Shown piece after piece: positions 1 through 12,700 of a stretch of DNA of 63,500 bases. The DNA lies in contig NC_135571.1 in the NCBI RefSeq assembly GCF_964340395.1, forward strand, positions 15,143,721 through 15,207,220, in the 5' to 3' direction. Below the pieces are notes generated by a model. It saw nothing but the letters and a program-made list of their open reading frames with translations. It ran no database searches and was not told where the DNA came from. The stretch comes from Glandiceps talaboti (Eukaryota; Hemichordata; Enteropneusta; Spengelidae). Numbering within the stretch: the first letter of the stretch is position 1; each line of letters begins with the position of its first letter. The position numbers and the translations under genes are program-made.

Positions 1-588
1 TGGAATGAACAAATCTAAATAGCCTTTCCCCAAGGGACATGCACACCAAAAATCCAAGTATTCTGACTGTCATTTTTGGAGAAGATGAAAATAGAAAAAG
101 TTGACGGACGATGATGGAGAATCAACAGAACCTAACCCTAAAACTCCACTCAGCTGTCATTGACAGTGAAGCAAAAAAGTTGATGGATACATGACAGACA
201 ACATGCCAATAGAGAATCAACCTAACGATCAAGCTCTGCTAAGCTGTCGCTGATAGCAGAGCTAAAAAGCTAGGAAGATAACTCAAATTTGGCTACATTT
301 ATACGACCTTAAATTTGGCTACATGTACATGTATATGACCTTAAATTTAGCTACATGTATACGACCTTGAATTTGACTACATGTATACGACATTGAAGAA
401 GACTTTCAAGGTCAAGAAAGCTCATATTTGATAATATTGGGTGTAGGCACTTGAATGGAGTCACTATGTATTATACCTCAAAAGTTACAATGGACATTGT
501 AAAATTTAACAACAAATATGGCTGCCATTCAGCTATATTTGATTAGCAAAAACATGGTTACCATGGCAAATTGGTAAACATAACTCAC
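1..588. repeat. CCT2 intron 12 (partial): short degenerate repeats
   Basis: No exon is seen. Bases 284-400 hold about four diverged units of 26-32 bp around ATTTGGCTACATGTATACGA. Bases 148-178 and 230-268 are two copies of a small palindromic motif (CTCCACTCAGCTG...CAGTGAAG and CTCTGCTAAGCTG...AGCAGAG); a third copy is at 20842-20878. Confidence 0.55.
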
Positions 589-730
589 CTTGGAGCAGAT
601 TTGATGATGTCATCAACACGAAGAATCATTTCTGCTGCTTCTGCTGCACTCATAAGCACTTGTCTTTTGACTTGGAAAGACTCGGTGATTCCTAACTGTT
701 GTACATTACCCACAGTTCCATCAATCATAT
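589..730 (-). CDS. CCT2: CCT2 exon 12
   Basis: 142 bp; two bases complete Asn477, then 46 codons to residue 523 and AG of the next codon. It encodes [39 protein letters not shown] and part of Arg. VGNVQQLG differs from the human IGDMAILG. The acceptor is TGAATTTCAG and the donor GTGAGTTATG. The final exon (expected to end near DHHPC) was not found between bases 1 and 588. Confidence 0.95.
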
Positions 731-3700
731 CTGAAATTCATATTACAATACCAGCATAACATTACCATCATCTTGTACTGAAATTATCTACTTTCATGTT
801 GCTATTATGAAAGAAGTGATGATATGGACAGTTTTGATGGCCACTGAAATAGTTGCTATGGCTGTTGTAATAGTTACTATGGCCACTGAAATAGTTGCTA
901 TGGCTGTTGTAATAGTTACTATGGCCACTGAAACAGTTGCTATGGCTGTTGTAATAGTTGCTACGACCACTGAAACAGTTGCTATGGCTGTTGTAATAGT
1001 TGCTACGGCCACTGAAACAGTTGCTATGGCTGTTGTAATAGTTGCTACGGCCACTGAAACAGTTGCTATGGCTGTTGTAATAGTTGCTACGGCCACTGAA
1101 ACAGTTGCTATGGCTGTTGTAATAGTTGCTACGGCCACTGAAACAGTTGCTATGGCTGTTGTAACAGTTGCTACGGCTATATTGAAATAATTGTTTTGGC
1201 AGTTGTAATAGTAGCATGCATCATGACTTCCGAAAACACTGGCGAAGGCTTTAGTGAGCTGATTTCAGTGCAATACAAGTTAAATTCACAAACTTTGACA
1301 ATGTTTGCATAACTGAGCTTTCATCATGCTTTTTTTTAAATAGTTGCTATAAACTGTTGCAGTATATGATAAAAGTTGATAAATAAAGTGTTCATTTCAT
1401 CTATCATACAACATTTTAATCCAAACACAAATACTAGAAGAAGAAAAATTATATCATAGATCAGACATGCTAACATTTCACCAAATCACTTATGTGAATG
1501 CATGTAAACATGATAACTAACCTTCCTATCATTGTAAACCATGTAAACATGATAACTAACCTTCCTATCATTGTAAACCATGTAAACATAATAACTAACC
1601 TTCCTATCATTGTAAACCATGTAAACATAATAACTAACCTTCCTATCATTGTAAACCATGTAAACATAATAACTAACCTTTCTATCATTGTAAACCATGT
1701 AAACATGATAACTAACCTTCCTATCATTGTAAACCATGTAAACATGATAACTAACCTTTCTATCATTGTAAACCATGTAAACATGATAACTAACCTTCCT
1801 ATCATTGTAAACCATGTAAACATGATAACTAACCTTCCTATCATTGTAAACCATGTAAACATGATAACTAACCTTTCTATCATTGTAAACCATGTAAACA
1901 TGATAACTAACCTTCCTATCATTGTAAACCATGTAAACATGATAACTAACCTTTCTATCATTGTAAACCATGTAAACATAATAACTAACCTTCCTATCAT
2001 TGTAAACCATGTAAACATGATAACTAACCTTCCTATCATTGTAAACCATGTAAACATGATAACCAACCTCCCTATCATTGTAAACCATGTAAACATGATA
2101 ACTAACCTTCCTATCATTGTAAACCATGTAAACATGATAACTAACCTTCCTATCATTGTAAACCATGTAAACATGATAACTAACCTTTCTATCATTGTAA
2201 ACCATGTAAACATGATAACTAACCTTCCTATCATTGTAAACCATGTAAACATGATAACTAACCTTTCTATCATTGTAAACCATGTAAACATGATAACTAA
2301 CCTTCCTATCATTGTAAACCATGTAAACATGATAACTAACCTTTCTATCATTGTAAACCATGTAAACATGATAACTAACCTTCCTATCATTGTAAACCAT
2401 GTAAACATAATAACTAACCTTCCTATCATTGTAAACCATGTAAACATGATAACTAACTTTCCTATCATTGTAAACCATGTAAACATGATAACCAACCTTC
2501 CTATCATTGTAAACCATGTAAACATGATAACTAACTTTCCTATCATTGTAAACCATGTAAACATGATAACCAACCTTCCTATCATTGTAAACCATGTAAA
2601 CATAATAACCAACCTTTCTATCATTGTAAACCATGTAAACATGATAACCAACCTTCCTATCATTGTAAACCATGTAAACATAATAACTAACCTTTCTATC
2701 ATTGTAAACCATGTAAACATGGTAGTAACTAACCTTCCTATCATTGTAAACCATGTAAACATGATAACTAACCTTTCTATCATTGTAAACCATGTAAACA
2801 TGGTAGTAACTAACCTTCCTATCATTGTAAACCATGTAAACATGATAACTAACCTTTCTATCATTGTAAACCATGTAAACATGGTAGTAACTAACCTTCC
2901 TATCATTGTAAACCATGTAAACATGATAACTAACTTTCCTATCATTGTAAACCATGTAAACATGATAACTAACCTTTCTATCATTGTAAACCATGTAAAC
3001 ATGATAACTAACCTTTCTATCATTGTAAACCATGTAAACATGGTAACTAACCTTCCTATCATTGTAAACCATGTAAACATGGTAGTAACTAACCTTCCTA
3101 TCATTGTAAACCATGTAAACATGATAACTAACTTTCCTATCATTGTAAACCATGTAAACATGGTAGTAACTAACCTTTCTATCATTGTAAACCATGTAAA
3201 CATAATAACTAACCTTTCTATCATTGTAAACCATGTAAACATGATAACTAACCTTCCTATCATTGTAAACCATGTAAACATGGTAGTAACTAACCTTCCT
3301 ATCATTGTAAACCATGTAAACATGATAACTAACTTTCCTATCATTGTAAACCATGTAAACATGATAACTAACCTTTCTATCATTGTAAACCATGTAAACA
3401 TGGTAGTAACTAACCTTCCTATCATTGTAAACCATGTAAACATGATAACTAACCTTTCTATCATTGTAAACCATGTAAACATGATAACTAACCTTCCTAT
3501 CATTGTAAACCATGTAAACATGATAACTAACCTTCCTATCATTGTAAACCATGTAAACATGATAACTAACCTTTCTATCATTGTAAACCATGTAAACATG
3601 ATAACTAACCTTCCTATCATTGTAAACCATGTAAACATGATAACTAACCTTCCTATCATTGTAAACCATGTAAACATGATAACTAACCTTTCTATCATTG

Positions 3701-6700
3701 TAAACCATGTAAACATGATAACTAACCTTTCTATCATTGTAAACCATGTAAACATGGTAGTAACTAACCTTTCTATCATTGTAAACCATGTAAACATGAT
3801 AACCAACCTTCCTATCATTGTAAACCATGTAAACATGATAACTAACTTTCCTATCATTGTAAACCATGTAAACATGATAACCAACCTTCCTATCATTGTA
3901 AACCATGTAAACATGATAACTAACCTTCCTATCATTGTAAACCATGTAAACATGATAACTAACCTTCCTATCATTGTAAACCATGTAAACATGATAACCA
4001 ACCTCCCTATCATTGTAAACCATGTAAACATGATAACTAACCTTCCTATCATTGTAAACCATGTAAACATGATAACTAACCTTCCTATCATTGTAAACCA
4101 TGTAAACATGATAACTAACCTTTCTATCATTGTAAACCATGTAAACATGATAACTAACCTTCCTATCATTGTAAACCATGTAAACATGATAACTAACTTT
4201 CCTATCATTGTAAACCATGTAAACATGATAACTAACCTTTCTATCATTGTAAACCATGTAAACATGGTAGTAACTAACCTTCCTATCATTGTAAACCATG
4301 TAAACATGATAACTAACCTTTCTATCATTGTAAACCATGTAAACATGGTAGTAACTAACCTTCCTATCATTGTAAACCATGTAAACATGATAACTAACCT
4401 TTCTATCATTGTAAACCATGTAAACATGGTAGTAACTAACCTTCCTATCATTGTAAACCATGTAAACATGATAACTAACTTTCCTATCATTGTAAACCAT
4501 GTAAACATGATAATAACTAACCTTTCTATCATTGTAAACCATGTAAACATGATAACCAACCTCCCTATCATTGTAAACCATGTAAACATGATAACTAACT
4601 TTCCTATCATTGTAAACCATGTAAACATGATAATAACTAACCTTTCTATCATTGTAAACCATGTAAACATGATAACTAACCTTTCTATCATTGTAAACCA
4701 TGTAAACATGGTAACTAACCTTCCTATCATTGTAAACCATGTAAACATGGTAGTAACTAACCTTCCTATCATTGTAAACCATGTAAACATGATAACTAAC
4801 TTTCCTATCATTGTAAACCATGTAAACATGGTAGTAACTAACCTTTCTATCATTGTAAACCATGTAAACATAATAACTAACCTTTCTATCATTGTAAACC
4901 ATGTAAACATGATAACTAACCTTCCTATCATTGTAAACCATGTAAACATGGTAGTAACTAACCTTCCTATCATTGTAAACCATGTAAACATGATAACTAA
5001 CTTTCCTATCATTGTAAACCATGTAAACATGATAACTAACCTTTCTATCATTGTAAACCATGTAAACATGGTAGTAACTAACCTTTCTATCATTGTAAAC
5101 CATGTAAACATGATAACTAACCTTCCTATCATTGTAAACCATGTAAACATGATAACTAACCTTCCTATCATTGTAAACCATGTAAACATGATAACTAACC
5201 TTTCTATCATTGTAAACCATGTAAACATGATAACTAACCTTCCTATCATTGTAAACCATGTAAACATGATAACTAACCTTCCTATCATTGTAAACCATGT
5301 AAACATGATAACTAACCTTTCTATCATTGTAAACCATGTAAACATGATAACTAACCTTTCTATCATTGTAAACCATGTAAACATGGTAGTAACTAACCTT
5401 TCTATCATTGTAAACCATGTAAACATGATAACCAACCTTCCTATCATTGTAAACCATGTAAACATGATAACTAACTTTCCTATCATTGTAAACCATGTAA
5501 ACATGATAACCAACCTTCCTATCATTGTAAACCATGTAAACATGATAACTAACCTTCCTATCATTGTAAACCATGTAAACATGATAACCAACCTCCCTAT
5601 CATTGTAAACCATGTAAACATGATAACCAACCTCCCTATCATTGTAAACCATGTAAACATGGTAGTAACTAACCTTCCTATCATTGTAAACCATGTAAAC
5701 ATGATAACTAACCTTCCTATCATTGTAAACCATGTAAACATGATAACTAACCTTCCTATCATTGTAAACCATGTAAACATGATAACTAACCTTCCTATCA
5801 TTGTAAACCATGTAAACATGATAACCAACCTCCCTATCATTGTAAACCATGTAAACATGGTAGTAACTAACCTTTCTATCATTGTAAACCATGTAAACAT
5901 GATAACTAACCTTCCTATCATTGTAAACCATGTAAACATGATAACTAACCTTCCTATCATTGTAACCATGTAAACATGATAATAACTAACCTTTCTATCA
6001 TTGTAACCATGTAAACATGATAATAACTAACCTTTCTATCATTGTAAACCATGTAAACATAATAATAACTAACCTTCCTAAACCAAGACACTGTATAATA
6101 TACCTGACTTGACGCAAGTACAGCCCAGCATTGAACCCTTGAGTAAATAGTACTTACTAAGTCCCATGGTATGATGGCCAGCCGTGTGTTCTGCCCTAAG
6201 TTTAGAGACTAACTCAGCACTATCATAACCTGCATTGTCAGCAATAACAGTTGGAATCTGAAATGAATCAGTAATATCATAGTTGAAGTGCATATGATTT
6301 TACCCTACATTATCTTCATAATAATCATTGATAAATACAGTGTTCATTTTTATCATATGGAAAATATGGTAAAATCAGAATACAGTCAGGAACTAGTAAT
6401 GTATGAAGATAACACAAAGTAAAATCGGAATATGGTTGTCAGGAACTAGACTAGGAAATCACGACATGCGAAACAATTGTCAGCCATATTTATACTTGAG
6501 TTCTTAACAATGAACGTGTGTTGTAGATCTTAGTCCAAATTCATAAATTAAAACGACATAGTATCTCCAAATTTTAATTTGTAAATACATATAGATAACT
6601 AATTTATACATTTATATGATAAAATCAAAGACAATGAAAAATAACTCTCATCGTTTTCAATGTTTTTAGCCATTTTTAGACAAATTTAGCTGATGAATTG

Positions 6701-9700
6701 TAGACTAAAAATTACACCATTGTTAACTATTAACATATAAGTGATCGTGTCCACTTGTATGTTGGTATGTAAGTCGGGTGAAAAGTTATGACATTGTATC
6801 AAATTTTAGATGTTTGTTTAAAAATAGGCAACAATACAGCAATTTCACAGTCTGGCATGCAAGACATCCTTTAACCATAGGGCCTATGATCCCACAAGTG
6901 GATCCAACTGTAATTCAAAAAGTAATATTTCCAAATTTGTTTTGAAACAGATTTCAAAGGTAACACTCAAATTTCAAACGGCTCGCCATCTCAGCCAGAT
7001 GGCAATAAATTGTCGGTTGACGACTAGTTATGACACACTTGCCAGCAACTTGGCACTTGCATTCCAAATACACACATCATTTTTACAACCAAACTTTTAA
7101 TGACCTCTTTTTTATCAATCATATACTGTGCATATGATGACGTTGAGAACAATGGTGTTGCTTAGCTTTTGACACATCGGCTTGACCCATCCCAATGTGG
7201 TGGCTATGCACTCAATGGGGTCTCACCCAATGTGGTGGCTATGCACTCAATGGGGTCTCACCCAATGTGGTGGCTATGCACTCAATGGGGTCCCCACCCA
7301 ATGTGGTTGCTATGCACTCAATGGGTCTCACCCAATGTGGTGGCTATGCACTCAATGGGGTCCCACCCAATGTGGTGGCTATGCACTCAATGGGGTCTCA
7401 CCCAATGTGGTGGCTATGCACTCAATGGGGTCTCACCCAATGTGGTGGCTATGCACTCAATGGGGTCTCACCCAATGTGGTGGCTATGCACTCAATGGGG
7501 TCCCCACCCAATGTGGTTGCTATGCACTCAATGGGTCTCACCCAATGTGGTGGCTATGCACTCAATGGGGTCCCACCCAATGTGGTGGCTATGCACTCAA
7601 TGGGGTCTCACCCAATGTGGTGGCTATGCACTCAATGGGGTCTCACCCAATGTGGTGGCTATGCACTCAATGGGGTCTCACCCAATGTGGTGGCTATGCA
7701 CTCAATGGGGTCTCACCCAATGTGGTGCCTCAAGGCTGAAGATGGCTTACTGTGAGATTATCTTGTAAACAAAAAACTTCCAACCAGTGACTGGCAAGCA
7801 TTTACAAACACAAACTGCATGGGAAAGTAAACAACTGAACTGGATTTTAATAACACTTAGCACCACATGTTGGCAGTAGAGATAAGTATTACATTTCATC
7901 ATTTGATAAAAACAGTTTTATCTTTACATAATAGTTAACATTCACAAAACAAATTTCCAGTTCCCTGGTATTCCATGTACATGTAAATAGGCCATAAAAT
8001 GGTTCTCCTCAAACCATGGTTTAATACAAGTCTCTGCTGTTCCAACATGCTGTGTGCCAAGTGTTATTAATCCAATTCATTTGTTTACTTTCCCTGTTAG
8101 TTTTCCTTGTCAATACTTGCTTGTCATTGATTGTACCAAATATTGGTATGACCTTTTAGGTTCTGTCCTATTGGAGGCTACCAAACTAGGAGCTATGTCA
8201 CTGAGTCTTAAATCTAGTCAGCCCCTTATCTGTTATTGCCCTTACCTGTCGGAGAGCCCTTGCAAATGATTCTATAGCAACAGCTTCTTTACCCGGTGTT
8301 CTGGCAGCTAATTCTGATACAGCATTGGCCATTAACATTTCACTACAACCTGTATTCAAATAAAACACATAGAAGAGAGATGATATAACGATAGACACCC
8401 TCACAACTAACTTGTCTCTGACAAACAATTCCCTTATCCCTGACAAACAACTAACTTGTCCCTGACAAACAATTCCCTTGTCCCTGACAAACAATTCCCT
8501 TATCCCTGACAAAAAACTCATTTGTCGTGTATCACTAGACTCGTAGTTCAATGAGCCAGCCTCTGAGATCCAGTGGTTAGTGAAACACAGATAATATATT
8601 AAACATTACACATAACATTCTTGTTTAGTGTTTTGATCTTGTACTTGACAGAAGCCTATCCAATAACTCATATTTGACACAAAGACGGGTTCAAGTAATC
8701 TTTTAGTTCATGATGTTTCACATATGGGAAAATTATATACACCACCCACAAACTTGATTTATTAGCTGAACTGTGCACATTCTAACAGAATCCATACCTC
8801 TGGGAAGCTTCGGATAATCAGAGTTTACTGTATACCTTTTAACATACTAGGCAATAAAATTTTGTTTGTATATGTCAGATATGTAATGTACTTACCACCA
8901 CCAAATACAGTTCTAGTTTCCTTTACAGTCTGTGTAAGTACACACAATGCATCATGAAGTGACCTGTCAGCTTCATCTAATATTTGCTGTGTAGCACCTC
9001 TAAGTATAATAGTACAGGCCTCTCCTAGCTTCACACCTGAGAATTTGATCAGTTTATCTTCACCTGCAATCAATACATACTAAAGTTAACATGAGATGCT
9101 TTTATCGACAATTTGTGGCCTTACATACTAAAGTTAACATGAGATGCTTTTATCGACAATTTGTGGCCTTACATACTAAAGTTAACATTTGAGATGTTTT
9201 TATCTACAATTTGTGGCCATACATACTAAAGTTAACATGAGATGCTTTTATCGACAATTTGTGGCCTTACATACTAAAGTTAACATTTGAGATGTTTTTA
9301 TCTACAATTTGTGGCCTACTAATAATTATAATTGTTTTCATGTCTATATAATTAGTTGTTCTGGGAGTGGGATCATATAGTTAAACTGACATGGGGTGAC
9401 AGTCAATATGTTACTTGCATGGGCTGAAAAACTTGTGACACCTCATAACATTACACCATGGATACATGAGATCACAGGTTCTAGGACAAATTACCCTGAC
9501 AAAGACCCCCATACGGGCCATAGAACAAATGCCTCCGGTAGGACTGTCATTGCCTACGAAGAGATCCAAAAATTCCAGATTTTGGGGAGTACACTTAAAA
9601 TATGGTTTTATCACTTTTATTGTATAAAAGATGAATAGAAGATGTTCAAAAAATGTTGAATTCAACTAAAATAGGGCATGATTTGGTTTTTGTCACTTAT

Positions 9701-12700
9701 ATTGCAAAAGTGTGCTTATAAAGCTTATAGGGTGTGCTCACAAAGCCACTAATGTGACTGAGAAAGGTGCATTTTGGGGTTACTTAAAATACGATGTTTA
9801 TCGCTTCTATTGTATTATTGATGAATGAACTGAAGTTGGCTGGGAAGATGTTTTTTCTACAAACAAGTCATTGAAAATTACATAGTCCCCGCTATGATTG
9901 GGTTTTAAGGAACTGACAGTTTATGTTGTCATTTTCAAACCTGTTTAATGTTGTTTGGACTCATATGGTTGTTTTTGATATAACTACTCTGTATGCATGG
10001 CTGCCAGGCAGCCATATCGGATTGTATCACAACAACAATGAATATGCACATGTATGTCATAGAACACTGTCCTAATACCAACTTTGAACGAGATCTGTTC
10101 AAGCATGTCTAAGTTATGGCTTTGGACATGGAAAATTCGCAAACAAAATGGCTGCCAGGCTGCCATATTGGATCGTATTACGACAACAATGAATATGCAC
10201 ATGTATGTCATATAGCACTGACCTAATAGCAACTTTGAATGAGATCTGTTCACGCATGTCTGAGTTATGGCTTTGGACAGGAAAAATTCGCAAACAAAAT
10301 GGCTACTAGGCGGCCATATTGGATCATATCATAAAACAAATTGACGTGCATATGTATGCTCTAGTACGTTGCTCCTGTACCAAGTTTGAAAAAAATCGGT
10401 CCAGGCATCTCCCAGAAACGGCTGCGGGTGGGGTGTGATGGTTTTGACGAACGGTAGTGATTCGGCTGCCACAAACTGCGTCCTTGTACCCCCTGTCGTC
10501 GCCGGAGTTTGCTGTGGCGAGCGCATAACGGAATAAAGCGTATCTGCGACACCTTCGTTGTTATTTGGCACAGGTGCTTGTTCCATCCTTCCTAATTTAT
10601 TTGTCAGGACCGTTAGGTTTGCCTGCATTTCCGTAACTGTAGCGGTCAGACCTTGGATTGCTGACAGGAGGCCGCCATTGTTGTTTACACCCGTTGCATG
10701 ATGGTTGAAAAGTTGTGACCCAGTGTCATGTTCCGGTGGCTGCATGGGTGACGTCAGATCGTGTCTTCCTGTCCTGCCATGAGGCACTCGGTCGTTGACC
10801 CTTTGTTTGTACAAGGTGATAAGGTGGTTCTTTTTAGGGCTCCAAGGGTATGCACTTGTAATTTGGATAGTTCTGAACGGAGTCTCACATTCGTCCAAAT
10901 TTCCGGTAGCATGAGATTGTAAACTTCCGTGTTGTTATGTGACTGTGATCGATTCGTAGATCTTCTCACTGGTGGCATTGAGATTTCTGCGACTCTGTTG
11001 AGAATGCCGGAGTTAAAGTTGAAAGTGAGCTCGTTATCCGCTGGGAGCCGATGAAGCTAATCGTCTGAAGGTTACATGTAACATACACAGTAAAGTGTAT
11101 AGTAGGGTTAAGAGTGTCGTACGGAGTTTGCCAAATGGAATGGATTGACTCGGTAGGCAGAGACAATATTAGCAATGTTCTCCAAACTCTGCTTGAACTA
11201 GACTTAGGCTTGAAACATCTGTTAGATAATGTCAATAAAGGAGCCTAAATGGGCATATTATGTATTGCAACAAGTCATTGAGAATGACATACTCCCCGCC
11301 ATGATTGGGTTTTAAGGAATTATCACTACTCTGATCACGCAACAACACTTGTGAACCTAAATCAAACAGACTTAGATATGTTGTGTCTACTTGTTGGACA
11401 TGGAACATGCCTACAACAATAAAGGATTGGTCGGGTATGGGGGATCATATCACGATGAAAATTAATATGCACATGTATGTCATAGAACACTGTCCTAATA
11501 TCAACTTTGAATGAGATCTGTTCAAGCATGTCTGAGTTATGGCTTTGGACATGGAAAATTCACAAACAAAATGGCTACCAGGCAGCCATATTGGATTGTA
11601 TCACAACAACAATGAATATGGACATGTATCTCATAGAACACTGTCTTAACCCTTTCACCACCGATTCCCGCTACAGCGGGAACGCTCTAGGGCGCCCACC
11701 GATTCCCTCTACAGCGGGAACGCCAAAGGTCATTCAACTACTACGACGTTCAAACCGTTTAACGGCAGCTATTGCTGCAAAACTTGCTGCCATAACTAGT
11801 TCCACACATGCGTATTAGCCTTGTTTATATAGTCTGCCATTTTGAACACATGTTAGTGGATGGTTTTCTAGCACGATTGGAAAGACGAGCAATCGTAATT
11901 TTTGTGTGCGTTTTTCGCCAGAAAGATCGAATTTCAACAACGCGGAAGTAATTAACGGCTCACGTAGCATCTCCTACGATGTCATTTTGACAACTGTCCT
12001 GAGAAATTTCCACTGAATTTTTACTCAAAAACATTGTTGAATACATCAGGTCAGTTGTGGGAACGGTATAGGCTTCAGAACTACCACGAGGGCCGAGTGA
12101 TCTACCGGCGGGGAATTCACCGTTGCCGTAGTGAAAGTTGGCAAATTGCGTAACTTGTTGACCCGTAGCATTCGCTCATACTATGGCCTTGGGGCCAGTA
12201 TTTAGCTCCAAAAGTAATTATTTTGGTCATATTTCTTTGTGGTAATGTTCAATAATGAATAATACTCATACAAGTTCAATTTATAGTGGTCAGTGGTACA
12301 ATGTGGGCGGTAGATTACACACAATCTGAAGATTTTCCGATCACATTTTTGAATGCGTTTTTTAACGGTAAAATTCAAATTTCAACATGGCCACACCGAA
12401 AATTGTCTCCCCTAACATCGTTTGCGATGTAAATAACGGCTCTGTTCATGAAAAATTCTGTTTAATTTTGACTTTGATGGCATTTATGAATGAAAGGAGA
12501 TGGCTGTGTGAACTCAATGTACTCAATGTGACGAAAACATTACCGCGGCGTGGGTTCAAATTACAGGCTGCATATTTCCGTTGGTCGGTATGTGCGTCGG
12601 CAAATAAAGCCATTTTGCCCATCCGATTTTGGCGCCGATGCTACTGACTTACGGTCATTTTTGCCGATTTCTGGCATAAATTGAGTAACAATTTTTTGTT

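Noticed and set aside
1-588. Last CCT2 exon within the window
   Set aside because: No minus-strand segment after an AG encodes the expected short C-terminus ending near PDHHPC; it must lie beyond base 1.
1470-5973. Three open frames of about 1480-1500 codons (two minus, one plus) in the 39-bp array
   Set aside because: Period of 39/42 bp keeps any stop-free unit open; frames exist on both strands with no start context, domain or codon bias.
1498-6078. CRISPR-like regular repeats
   Set aside because: Units are head-to-tail without unique spacers, in an intron of a eukaryotic gene.
7169-7768. Three overlapping plus-strand frames of about 190 codons
   Set aside because: A stop-free 35-bp unit read in rotating frames; all three frames open at once.
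8054-8269. Plus-strand ORF overlapping CCT2 exon 10
   Set aside because: Shadow of the minus-strand exon; no independent support.
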